Position numbers and translations under genes: made by a program. Shown here in pieces: positions 10,901 to 22,709 of a stretch of DNA of 64,000 nt. The notes under the pieces were generated by a model, which worked only from the letters and a program-made list of their open reading frames with translations, had not been told where the DNA came from and ran no database searches. The stretch's first letter is position 1, and each line of letters begins with the position of its first letter. The DNA comes from Marsupella aquatica (taxonomy: Eukaryota; Marchantiophyta), in assembly GCA_973895155.1 (NCBI GenBank), contig OZ316898.1, positions 6,138,001-6,202,000 of the forward strand, written 5' to 3'.

Positions 10901-13534
10901 GATTGGTGTGAGGGTATTAATACAATTGAGACTGCTTCAATGCCTGTCATCAAGCTCCGTTGTAGCCCAATTGCAGAGGGTGTCCCTGCTAGTACGCCCG
11001 TAGCTATTGATATCACAATTGGGGGGAAAAGATCTGAGAGTTTTGCAGGGATTCGTCAAATTAGTGTACAAAAGGAAGGAGGTCCGAGTAAACCAGTGAA
11101 CCACAGGTTCGAGGCTGCAAGAAATGCCCACAATGGAGCTGCTGCAAGAGAGTTCGTAATCGAGAGACTCAGACAACTTCCAGCTCTCGCACCTTTGGTA
11201 AGTTGGTTTGAAATGCTGCTTCGTTCAGTTTTTTGCTGTTTAGTTTGTCCAATATCTGGTGGCGGCCTAAGTATGTTAAGGAGGTTTCTCTAATAGACAC
11301 GTTTTTCTGTTTCAGGTTCTGCTTCTGAAAGCGTTTTTGAGATGCAGAAGTCTTAACGATGTCTATTCTGGAGGGCTTGGATCATTTGCCTTGACCTTGA
11401 TGCTTGTTTTCTACCTAGAGGTAATGAAGTTTTCTCGTTTCATATCTTTGAGCAAACCCACATCAGTTTCGGCAAAGTTTACGATGGGGGCTCCGTGAGT
11501 TTTCCTGGAGTCAAGGCGTTGAGTAAGTTGCAATCTTTTGGTTGGGTAGATCTCTATTGAGGTTACTTAATCTTGGCTTTTTGCCAAGGTTCTGGTCTTA
11601 ATTGTTGCAAATCAGTGGGTATCAAACTGATGGTCATTTGATCACATCTCCGTTTCTCCAATTGGAAATGTTATTTGAGCGTGTGGTCGTTAATGTCTCC
11701 GTGAAAGTCCTTTGCTTTCCTTGATATAATTCTCCGCTCTATCGTGTACTGATACTTTGAATTCCTGTCTTCAGCGAGCACCAGTTTCATGCGGCATTCC
11801 TCAAGAAATCATTCGTTCATCAACGTCTTCTTCTCCAGCAACTGGTGAGGTTTCTCCTAAAACAAACGTGGAGACCTCTTTTCATGTAGATGGGGAGACC
11901 TCTTCGCAACCGAACAAAGAGACTTCTTCTCAAGTAAATGGCGATGCCTCCTCTCAAACGAATGGGGGAGCTTCTGCAGCAATTCAGGAGATTCCATCTC
12001 CAGTAAGTGGGGAGAACTCTTCTCTAGGAAATGATCTGATTTCTTCCTCAGTGAAAGGGAAGTTTCCTTCCTCCGGGAAGGGGGAGAGTCCTCCAGCAAC
12101 CGGAGATATTCTTTCTCCAGTCATTATGGAAATTCCTTCTCCAGCAAACGGAGAGACAAGTGCTTTATCTGTCGACACATCTCAGGCTTCAGGAGCTATG
12201 GCAGAGTCAATGGACTTTTCTGACGACGAGTCTTCTGATTCATCTGTTCTGACCAGCACTTCAGCTTCCAGCATGGTATCCATGGAAGGGGCATCTCATC
12301 ATGGGGAAATTGCTCCAGTGCCTATGAATTCCTCAAACGAGGAGCCTCTGCTGAGGAAAGCAGGAGGCATTGTGGAGGAGTTGCTGACCTCTATGTATTC
12401 TGTTGCCTCCCCAAATCTCGGGACGCTGTTGATTGGATTTCTGCAGCACTTTGGCACGGAGATTGATTTCTCTCGAGTTCGTCTTGTCTTGAAGGTACGG
12501 CTACTTTCATGGAAGATATAGCTCATTCCAGATGCCAGCTGTCTGTCCAACCAGTCCGACTAAACTTGTTTGAGCTGGCCACAATCTATTGTTCTTTATG
12601 TTATAGACAAACCAACCTATCACTATTTGTAAGGGTTTGATATAAAATATATGTTTTCCGAGCAGTTGTGCGCAGTGTTTCTGATGCATATTCTAGAGAT
12701 ATGCGATGAACCATCGTTTGGACAGATGTGCATAGCACTAGTAACAAATGACTCCAGTAAGCGATGGATTGGTTTCAATTTAGCCAATTTTTGGTCGTCG
12801 TTGTAACGAGAGTTCGATCGAATTCTAGGGAGTCTGAGGAGGAAATGAATTAATGTATGTGACTTGTCTTGTAGGGGAAAAATGGAAATCCAGGAGGTAT
12901 GTTCTGGCATGAGAAGAATGCAAGAACTTTACCATTGTGTATTGATGATCCCTTGCGACCAGATGCCGCAATTGGAGCAGGATCTTTCAACATCTGGCAA
13001 GTGCAGGTATGTTAGCATTCAAACCAAATGCATACCGTAGAATTTCCCTAGCACTGTCCTTGTCCACTATCATGTCATAGTTGTTGCTAATCAATGTATT
13101 TTGACATCCGTTTGGTCAGTCCCAGCATCAGTTTTGCTAGACAATTTTCCAAACGCAAGTCAACATGGCCGATCCTCCTGGGGACTAGTAAATCATTAGT
13201 TGAATATGAACTCCAGATATTCAAAAGAATGAAATGTGGAATATAAACCGAGGCTCTGAGACACGAAAGAATAATTCGATTCTAAGGCTTCCGTTGAAAA
13301 CGCTAGATTTGTATTGTAATCTTGCGTAATGACTTTCTGTGACAGTTTTTTTCTCATCGATGATTTTTGGTCCTGTGACAGGCTTCTATGCGTGACATGT
13401 ATTCTGTAATAGTGAGACCTCAGCCAGTTGGCAGCAACCATCTCTCTGATGGTGAAAGGATTGGAAAGGGCCCTGGACGGAGGCGACATGTATCTCTTTT
13501 GCAGCAGTTTTTGGTAAATGACATGTACCCTTGA
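4978..13534 (+). CDS. DCD-domain / TRF4-like nucleotidyltransferase fusion protein
   Basis: Exons by GT-AG reading: 4978-5158, 6395-6495, 7496-7597, 7901-8011, 8237-10456, 10736-11197, 11316-11420, 11775-12494, 12875-13006, 13382-13534 (about 1428 aa). Start: ATG in good context (GCGATGG). Residues ~40-165 form a DCD domain: GGFIFVCNNDTM, an FGLP split by intron 1, PGLPLFLYNY, HGVFE, SRFPAQ. Residues ~166-880 are low-complexity, Ser/Gly-rich then Gln/His-rich. Residues ~880 onward match non-canonical poly(A) polymerases: GSFATG...SDVDV with catalytic Asp920 and Asp922, third Asp ~997 (AIDITI), the SGGLGSFALTLMLVFYLE helix, then NLGTLLIGFLQHFG, IDDPLRPD and FNIWQVQ. A Ser-rich insert (~1095-1300) interrupts the core. 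All introns after the first are phase 0. The likely role is nucleotide addition to RNA 3' ends, guided by the stress-linked DCD module; this is inference. The C-terminus is uncertain, since TTTTTG|GTAAAT at 13513 could be a further donor. Confidence 0.85.
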
Positions 13535-16142
13535 ATGTCAGTTAACTGTTATTGGGGCGACTTTCACCCAAGTTGGACAAGGGCACAAGCCCTCGGTGGG
13601 CCCAAGCAGGCATATTTTGAGGAGCGAAGGAATATGGAGAAACCAGATTGTACGCAACAGGTCAAATCCTGCTTGGTGCTTGGATATCTTCAATTTTGCA
13701 CGAAGGCGGTGACAGACGAGTGGTGCGACTAAAAGAGACAAGAAGCGTCGATACACCTGCTGGCCAATGAACTTTACTAGTTGTCACCAATTCGTGACTA
13801 TCATCCACCTCTTGCAACATTCTACTTCCCTGGAGGAATGCATCAGCTACTCAGGGTTGTAATTGTCTATTTATTGAGGGAGACGGGAGACGATCTGCTT
13901 CTGTACATGACTGCAAGTGGTGATTTTGACATCACCAAAACTTTTCATAAAATGAGTTGAATCTTCCATCATTGCGATAGTGGCGTTCAATGCAACTGGT
14001 ATGATGGGTGACACTGAGCCGGGAGCCTTCACAACGCAATTTTGTCTTCTGATGTTACTGGATAATGTAGCATCTAATGTTAAAGTATGATCAAGGACGT
14101 TCCAGTGTTTAAGAGCAGTGTGTGCGTTAATTCCTATTAACTTTTGCTTCAAATTAGTCTGGGAAACTTGAGCTAATAATAATATTGGAAGCCTTCTTGG
14201 TCCGGGGAAAATAGAAAGATTCTTCTGTAGTTTTATTCTACTTCTAGAAGCTTCTCTCTGCCTTTGTCATTCCTCTATTGTTACGTCCAACCATCAGACA
14301 GGTGATTTCCCCCTGAGAAGCCCGTCTGGCATCTCTGGACCTGCCGGACTTCTGCTGGGCTAGACTTAGCAAAATGGTTTGGTGGAGCTTCATGTCAGTT
14401 TGAGTTTGATGGGGTTGGACGAAGTGGCATTTTCTCGAAAGAGGAGGTGGGTGGATGGAAGTAAGATGTGGTTTCCTAGGAGCGAGGATCAAAATGGAGT
14501 GATCACTCTGGAATTGAAAAGGACTGTATTCATCAAGTACCATTCATAAAACTGGGATTGGACTTCATTGATGGACATGTAAATGTGGAAGGCATGTTGG
14601 GAGCACTCAAGGTTCTGGGTTTGACAGAGGAGCGCAAACGTATCGATCATACTTGGCTGACTCTCGCGTTTGGATGTGGAGCTAGTTGATGGAAAAAACT
14701 ATCCATTCAAGTATGCCGTAGACCTGGTAAACTGTTGGTATTCGCAACCACCAATTGGGCGAGGTAATCGTTGCGGAACAGAATACTGGGCAGGCTCATG
14801 TACTCACTTCGTCTATCTCGATCAGCTAGCCTGAGCCGATCCCAAACCTTCTTGTATAGCAAACTACTGTTATACTTGTGAAAATTTAAGAGGTAGTATC
14901 CGTATTGTGGGTCTTGTTTTTTTCTCGAATGTACAGAAGTCATGCCTAGGATATAGCATTCAAAGCATGCCAAATGTCGAGCTTCAACAAGCATTATTGG
15001 ATCTGTAATGATTCTTGCTTCTCTTGGTCATACTGATGTTTAATGATTCTTGCTTCTCTTGGTCATATTGTGTTTAGGCCTACATGTTGTAACCATAACA
15101 TCTGAGGAATGCAGGACTTGCTCATCTAGCAGGACGAGGTGGATCTTGTTTTGGTCACCGAATTTTCGTGCTCGAGAACATCCACCAAGTGCAAATCCAC
15201 AAGCAAGAAACCCACGCTTGCAGGAAGACAGAACTGTTTGCCACGGAAATTTGTAGTCTTCTTTCACACGCAGTTTGTTGAAGATAGCCTACTTGCATTG
15301 GTTCTATTGTGATGTGGAACAAACCCTGACATTTCCGCTACCTCAGACTGCCGGCCATACAAAATCCAGAAATGCCGAACCCTGACAATTCTCTTGCTAC
15401 TTTAAGTCAGCTGGGCAAAGGAAATGTGTCGGCCCACTGTCTGGACGTGAGCCACGTGAATTTCCGTTGTTTGGAAAGACGAAAGGACGTATGTTTAGTA
15501 CGCAGGTAACAAGCTGTGGGACAGAATGCACACCTAAAATGATAAGATGGCCGAGTTGGAGATCTTCCAATGTAAAGAGAAATATCCTTGAAGCGAATAC
15601 ATTGTAGAACTATTCATTTAAAATGATCAGGTGGCCGAGCGGAGACCCTCCAATCTTCAGTGAAATATCCTTTAAACGATTATAGTGCATGATGCTGTAG
15701 TGATCAATAGTGTACAAAGTCTTGAGAAAGAAAGTAGACTTCTTCAAAACATTTGTATTGATTTCTTACAAGCACAATGGCTTCGTGCAGCTAGTGTTTT
15801 TTTGCCTAGGCTTTTTGGCTGAACATATGTACTTTTGGCATATCTTCCAGGGACCAGACTCCCACCTATGCTTCCAAGAAAAATAACGCATTGTCAACGT
15901 AATCAGATCATTGTGAGCATTTGATCAATAAGAGGAACTAAGGCTTCATTCAATAATACGTGATCCATAAGCATTGGATCAGTAAAACCAACAAAGGGTT
16001 TATTAAAAAAAAATCATGATCCAGTGCATGTTTCCAATGGCAATGGCAAACTTGTGAAACGAAAATAGTCAGTACAGAACCTTTTTGAAGTTATCTATCC
16101 TCTCACACCCTTAATCACGATGTGCATGGCATCAACAGTGAC
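13535..16142. other. 3' flank of the DCD fusion gene and intergenic sequence
   Basis: The first part is probably the 3' UTR, but no polyadenylation site could be assigned. No coding sequence or known transposon was recognised. Short ORFs (for example near 14244-14543 and 15050-15256) show no family resemblance. The only structure seen is the tandem pair at 15537-15690. Confidence 0.4.
15537..15690. repeat. Two tandem copies of an 83-bp unit
   Basis: Copies start with AAAATGATAAG (15537) and AAAATGATCAG (15620). Both carry a TGGCCGAG core followed by TCCAAT and GAAATATCC. They are diverged at about one base in five. The TGGCCGAG core resembles a tRNA A box, but no B box follows. Confidence 0.6.
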
Positions 16143-16238
16143 TGCCTGCAGTTGATCTACCCTGGAACATCATGTGCCTGCAGCTGATCTACCCTGGAAC
16201 ATCATGTGCCTGCAGCTGATCTACCCTGGAATATCATG
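16143..16238. repeat. Three tandem copies of a 32-bp unit
   Basis: The unit begins TGCCTGCAGCTGATCTACCC and repeats at 16143, 16175 and 16207 with only single-base differences. It abuts the left end of the pogo-like element. The near-identity indicates recent expansion. Confidence 0.9.
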
Positions 16239-16240
16239 TA

Positions 16241-19200
16241 CACTGCTCACTATCATTAGTCTTATGTCACAAATAATGTTATACTCAATTAATGTTAGTA
16301 AGTCTAAATCAAGTGAAGGGGGTATTTTGACAAAAAAATAAGAGTAATTGTGGATCTTTTGTAATTGTAAATAGTATTTGTGATTTACACTAGGTTATGG
16401 TAAAAGTGGACAGGTGCAATTGACATGTCAGTCTGAAAGCTTGCTGACAATAACGTGGACCAATAAAGCCACATGCATTGGACAGCTAGTGTGATGGCTG
16501 CATGCATCACTAGCTCTCTACGTAATATTTTCTTGGATTTTCCTCACTATAGTAAGATTCTACTCAGAACATAAAATCTCATTGACTTTTGTTTGAGGCC
16601 ATGCAAAAACGGGGGCAAAGTTTTGAGTCGCTCCAGATTGTACAGTAGCTCTCTATCCTGACAATGAATTTTCTGTTGTAAAGCTTTGTCGTGACAAGTC
16701 CACATAGGCAACATTTGATTGCAATCCCCTTTGAGAACGCCTGAATTTTCTCAAAATTACAAATCTTGTTGACTTTATTTGCCACCATGCAAAAACAGGG
16801 CAAAGCTACGGGGGGAATTTGAGCTCACAATGCTCCGATCATTGATGTGATTCAAACATTGACAGATTGGAATGAATTGTGTGTCAATATAAGGGACTGA
16901 AAGATTTGTAACTTGCACATTTCAAATCTGGGAGGTTCCCGTACGTCTTGCTTGCTGATGAAATTATTGATTATTGCATGCCCCTTTGAGACTTGTACGT
17001 AGCTGAGAATCGAGTTGATCTTTTGATTGATCTGCAAAGGCAATAGATAGAGAGTGTGCTTGTGTATTTTCAATGATTCACAGTTGGCTTCCTATCATTG
17101 AATTAGACCATTTCGAACAGCTGAGGTTGTTGTCAAGCTTTCTTGAGTATTTTTTGCATTTGCAAGAAAGAACGGTCTGCAACTAAGCTGATCCACGAGG
17201 TGAGGTGAGTAGCTTTGGTTTGATTAAAGCTGAATCTTTAGTTTGCTTTCAACTTATTTTCAATCCATTCGATCAATCAAACATTGAGTTGAAGTGGAAC
17301 TTGTGTCTGAGTGGCAATTTCTCAATCTTGTGAGCTTGCAGGTCCAGGTGCAGGTCAGGGTACGTGTTCAAGTTAGTTCAAGCTATTGATCACAGATGGG
17401 CTCATATGGCTCTCCCCTTTTAAGTGCATGGAGACATGCAAGGCAGCCCTTGCCTCCAGTTCTGTCCACTGAAGAGGCTGAACATGGAACCTAAGAGTAG
17501 CAAGAGCAAGTCAACCAGCAACCACTATCGATTCAGGCTGAAAGATCTCGTACATTACAACATGTCTGCACTAAGGCCCAACGAGTGAAGGTCATTAAGT
17601 GGATGCAGGCTACAGTTCAATTTAGAGGAGGAGAGGAACGATTGATTGCCACCGATGCAATTAAACAATTTCCAAAGTGTTTTTGTTCTGCTAGTGCAAC
17701 TGCAAACATTGTGAAGGCATCACGATGGTGGAAGGAACGGGAAAGTATTCTGGAATCTTTCAAGGTAGACAAGATGTGTGTGAGCCGATCATTTCGTGAT
17801 GGGAGGAAACAGACAGAGTTGAAGGCGGGTCCAGGCAGGGGGAGGAAAGCAGCCGCTTGGACTACTTGGTTGTACCCTATCGTGAGAGATGAGTTTGAAA
17901 GATTAAGGTCTGCAGGCCTGAAATTCTCACCCAAGGTACTCCTTCTAGTTGCTAAAAATGCATTAGTGACAAACAATCATCCCACTTTCTTTCCGCAAGC
18001 TATCTTGGATGATGATCCAAGATCTCTGACAGATAGAATAACCCCTAGGTGGGTCCAACAGTTCCAAGAGCAAAATAACATTGTCCATCGTTCTCAGACC
18101 GGTAAACTTATGGTTTCCCCTGCCAAGCAAGAGTTCATAGAGAGAAGAGTAGCTTTCCACATGGGATTTCTTGCACGTGGTTTTAGATCTGGAATCTTGG
18201 ATGAGAATGACCAGGAGAATATGGATGAGACTCACTTTTGTGTCAATATGGACAACGGGAAGACATTAGGTTTCAGAGGAGACAAAAATGTGAAATATGC
18301 AGATATTGTTAGTGGAGGAGTTGGAATTACCATGGTAGTAAAAGTCACAGGAGGGGTTCGAGGGAAAATTGGGACCCCTTTCATGATTTTTCAGAATGAT
18401 CATTGTTCTTATCCGATTAGGGGAGTTCCTGATAATGTGCCAGGTGTATGCTATCGCTCCACAACATCCTCGTTTATGACTTCAAAATGTCTGACAGAAT
18501 ATTACAAGGATGGGAGGGTCAATTGGGCAGATCCTAGTGGACATAGGAAAGTCCAATGGATGGATAACTACCCATGGCACAAAATTCTTCCGGATACCAA
18601 GACAGCCTTGGAGCACATTAACATGGAGGTGAGAAGATTCCCTGATAATGCTACTCACTTGGTACAACCCTGCGATAGCTTTGTAATTTCAAAAATCAAA
18701 GATTCCTGGACACGAAGGTGGGAGGTGAAGAAAATGGAGCTGATCAGGGATAGTCAATTGCAGGGTGATGGAAGGCATGGTACAAGTGGTATGCTCATTA
18801 ATCCAGGGAAATCTTTTTTCTTGCAATTGGAAGCTGACTCTGTACGTGATGTCAACAGGCAGGTTGACAAACATTACGGAATAAGTTATGCCAGAAAATC
18901 TATGATTAGAACTGGTCTCTCCTTAAATCTCAATGGGCTGTGGGAAGAGGAGCAACTTTCACCAGAATTACAGCAAGTCATTGAGAAATATCGGTGGAAT
19001 TTTAACAGAGGGTTGCAAGGTCTGTTAGATATTGATCCACGATTGCCCCTAACATAAATTCCTTTGAATGTTGGAGAACCCTCAGCTCAAGAAGACCTTG
19101 ACAGTGATGAAGTTGATGAGCTTGACAGTGACGAAAATGAGGACTCCCTGCTATTGTCTCACGAACCTGAACCACTTGAGGCGCTTGAGAATGGAGAGCC

Positions 19201-19868
19201 AGTAGAGATTGAACCAATAGCACCGGTAGAGAACTCTGCAGATGCTGAGTTTTGGGAATACCTTTCCTCCCAGTATGGTTTAGACTAAAATGCTTCAAAT
19301 TGACATGTTCAGTTTTGAATATTTTGTATTTGCAGTTTACCTGGGCCTTGACCAATTTTGTAATTGATAGTTATTCAAAGGAAAATATTATTTGTTAATT
19401 GCAGTTTGAAAGATTCTGCACACATCGCTCACAGCGCTTTTGCAATTGATTCTTAAATTGATTCACATAATATTTACTTTGATAGTTAGTGACATCATCG
19501 CTGGTGAGATCAACATATTCCACTACTTTTTGAGCATTTTGGGGAAGAAAACAAATATGCTTTTGGCAGATCTATGAGGACAGGTGTCTGTTTTGAGTGC
19601 ATAAGTTTTCAGTGCAATGGGGATTCACAAATACAATACAGTAGTGTTTTTTCATACCCCTAAATTTTAATTTCATATCATAATGATGTTTTGCGAACAT
19701 TGTGAATTAATCTTACCAAAACCTGAATTAGCATTAGCCACATTCTATTTAATGCGCATGTAAATAGTGTCACTCCAAAATTAACATTGGTAAGGTTAAA
19801 TCTCGATAGGTCCAAATCTTGAGCACTCACCCAAATAGAATTAGTAAGACTAATCACGGTGAAAAGTG
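16241..19868 (+). mobile_element. Pogo-like (Tc1/mariner superfamily) DNA transposon
   Basis: The left end reads CACTGCTCACTATCATTAGT and the complement of the right end reads CACTTTTCACCGTGATTAGT. These ~24-bp TIRs share GATTAGTCTTA-type inner bases and differ at about five positions. TA dinucleotides flank both ends (16239-16240 and 19869-19870), the usual duplication of this superfamily. The interior encodes a DDE_1-type transposase in the same orientation. A diverged direct repeat (CATGCAAAAAC near 16601 and 16787) lies in the 5' non-coding part. TIR divergence and coding lesions indicate an old, probably inactive copy. Confidence 0.75.
17484..19288 (+). pseudogene. Pogo/jerky-type DDD transposase, broken reading frame
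   Basis: The main open frame runs 17585-19057 (490 codons, first ATG 17603). It has a DNA-binding-like N-terminal half, then the DDE_1 catalytic core: first acid in NMDETHF, second in WMDNYPWH, third in QPCDSF, so a D,D,D triad. A plausible N-terminus (ATG at 17484; Lys/Ser-rich, then FRLKDLVHYN) lies in another frame and stops at the 17585 junction, which implies a one-base shift. Downstream, after a single TAA at 19055-19057, the same frame continues for 77 codons with an acidic tail (DLDSDEVDELDSDENED) to a stop at 19288. This looks like a nonsense mutation. The protein would have cut and pasted the element at its TIRs. Confidence 0.7.
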
Positions 19869-20926
19869 TAGGTGTTTTGTCACTAATACCCAGGAATTAC
19901 GTTGAGAGTGCTATAATCTACATAAACCTTGCATCATATGTTGTTGCTCAGTGAACATGTTGGACGAGGTATTTTCACATGAGGACGTGATCATACTAGC
20001 TAGTGTTAGGCAGGTTTACTATTATGGCAAGGTATTGCCTCCAGGTAAAGGTAAGGTATTGTAATGGCTGCCTGATCTGACATGTATCAAATTTGGCTAT
20101 ACCTTGTATAATAGCTTACCCGGCAGGTCTAGATTTTGCTATACCTGTATTAATACCAATATCTCCCATGTATAGAGGGAGGTATAGGCCAAGTAATGAT
20201 TTCTCAAGGGTTTTGGGAGGGAATAGGGGAGCCCTCTCTCTCTCTCTCTTACAGAAAGACAAAAACCAATATAAGTGTAAGGGTTTGAAGAGGTGTATGG
20301 GAGGCGCATCTGTGCCTTGGCTGGCTTGAAATGTGTACAAAAGTAAAGACTTTTTTAGTTCGCATTGTTCATAGCAGTTTAACTTTGTTGGACTGGCCCT
20401 GGGACTGGCAACTTTATCAGGTGCTACAGCCAATTTTTGGTGACAACTCTATTATAGCTTTGGTTAAAATTGCTTGAATTGGGATGTGAGAGAGAAGCAG
20501 ATTTTATGACATGGTAGAGTTTTGAGACCAGAGCATGACACTGTTTCAGATCCTACTCCTGGGGGACCTTTGCATGCATCTTTATTTCGGGACTGTACGT
20601 TTTCACAAGATGCACTGCAACATGTATGTAAGGCCGAGTTAGATATTTTTTGGCGAATCCCCTTGCTTGGTGTAAGTAGATTGAGAGGACTTACACCATA
20701 GGTCAATTTTTGGCTTGGCGATTCCTTGACATCCCGCTTGACATTCCTGGCTCCCAAATTGAATGGAAGCGCATATTTCTTGATTTTCTTTGGATTTTTT
20801 TTTGAGATATAGTGACAATCTCCAAGAAATTGGCCCGATGATTGGGTGGACACGGTTATGGAGACTACTAACATTGGTGACTTCTTGGATGCATGAGGTG
20901 ATATGGATATGGATATCTATGGGTAT
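19869..20926. other. Intergenic, nothing recognised
   Basis: AT-rich sequence with a short CT tract near 20231-20247. No conserved coding sequence, RNA gene or repeat family was identified. Confidence 0.4.
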
Positions 20927-22709
20927 ATCTCGGGGGTTTCACTTCCACAAAAATGGCACGTCACGTGCAACGAAGGATAGGTAAGGGTCGTTTTATTGGT
21001 TCAAAGGGAAGACTTAAGAATTTTTGCAAAAAAACAATAGGGTCTTTTAAATCCAATTTTGAGACTTATAAGAATAATAGAGTTATTGTAATCAAAATTT
21101 TGGAATATATTCCAACTTTATAGGAGTTAAAAATAAATAAATTTCCTTACATTTTAGGGGGTCCGAGCCTAAAAACGTCGCAGGTGATGGGGAGGCCTCC
21201 ATATAGTGAGACCCCTGAGGGGTATATTAGATGTTGAGTAGCATGGTAACCATCAGACCTGATATATTGGAGTGTAATGATTGTATGTGTTGAATGCATA
21301 TTCTGATCTCTCTTTGTTCCCGCATTTGTCCCTGGGGAATCACTTTGTTGGATTATTAGAATGGGGTGCGAACAAATGAAGGCTATTTTTAATCTTGTTG
21401 GGGTAATCATTATAAGCAAAAATTTATACTAAAGGCATTTAAAAATCCAATTTGGTAAAAATATATATTTTATATTCAGCAAGGTATTTAAGAATTTGTC
21501 AAAGCTGTATAATAAAGGGTACAAGGGGATTTTAATTGAATTATTTTTTCAAATTTCATTGGTTTGTTCTCAGGTGTTTTAGTGGTTTTACTCTACTTAA
21601 ATGATTCCCCAGGGGCATTCGTTCCTCATGTTCGTTCAAAGATTGATACCTCAAAGATACAAGTTTTGTATTTACAAACTGACAACTAGTACATCTTCAT
21701 TTCTTTGCTCTTTCTCAGGCCTCTTTCCAGGTGGAGGCAAATGGCCATCAATGACCCAAGTCATTTTCATTCAAAGACCAAATTGAGGATGGTTCAGCTT
21801 GGAATAAATTTATGGCGTGAGTAAAGAGATTTGTAGTGGAGCTGAAGGAGGCTGAGATGAGTGGAGTGTCTGGTGGTCTTCTATGTGGGCATTCTAATTA
21901 GATCATGGACACCTCTTTCAACTTTGAGGAGCTTACTTAGGGTCATCTACTTTATACCAATGGCAACTGATCCATTTTATCTAAAACCCCTCTTGATGCT
22001 CAGTCTGTGTTATTTTTCTCTAGGCTGTAAATTGGCTACTGTCCTTGGCTGTCTTACTCAATGTACCTGCTGGCCAAGTCATGCTTCTATGGATTTGTCC
22101 TAGCTAGCTTGATTCAGGATTCTTTGCCAATCTCTACTCTCTTTTTTTCTTTTTAAAAGGGGAAATCCGTGAAACTCTAAGGATAGGGAGGCAACAGAAG
22201 CCAATTACAAAATATGAAGTGGGCTACCACTCAGCCATGCATGCTTGCTTTGGCATCTGCTGCAATCTTTCTTAATTGCAACTCCAACTTTCTCTCTCTA
22301 GAATTGCCCTTGTGCTATGCTATACCTCATCAACATTGCTTCCCAAGTATTATGTGTAGGTTTCTTCCTCCCCTTGCATTTTTGTTTTTCCATTCAGCTA
22401 CTGAAATTTAGTCTTTCAATTTTCCGTCAAAGACTTGGGGGCGGGCTTGGGGGTCTCACTATATGGAAGTCTCCCCATCACCTGCGATGTTTTTTAGGTC
22501 TCAAACCCCCTAAAATGTAAGAAAAAATTATTTTGTAACCCCTAAAAAAATTTGATTGAAAGACCCTAATGTTATAAGTCTCAAAATTGGATTTAAAGAT
22601 TATTGTTCTTCGAAGAAGGTTCTGAAGTTTTTCTTTAGAACCAATAAAATGACCTTATTCTTAGTTACAACTGATGTGACATTTATGTATAAGTGAAAAC
22701 CCCTCAGAT
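20927..22709. mobile_element. TIR element A (~1.8 kb, TIRs of ~260-290 bp), non-autonomous
   Basis: The left arm (about 20927-21216) and the complement of the right arm (about 22448-22709) align over almost their full length. Shared blocks include TTTTATTGGTTC, AAATCCAATTTTGAGACTTA, TTACATTTTAGGGGGT and CGCAGGTGATGGGGAG followed by CCATATAGTGAGACCCC. Long TIRs suggest a Mutator-like or foldback element. No target duplication is clear at the ends. The interior (21217-22447) has only short ORFs with no recognised transposase. A third, single arm of this family lies at about 46185-46487. Confidence 0.7.

Noticed and set aside
11198-11293. Coding continuation of exon 6 (open frame to 11293)
   Set aside because: The donor CACCTTTG|GTAAGT and the conserved VLLLKAFLRCRSLND start of exon 7 show this is intron; the continuation has no family resemblance.
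15537-15690. tRNA/SINE A boxes (TGGCCGAG in two tandem copies)
   Set aside because: No B box downstream and no tail; treated as an ordinary tandem duplication.
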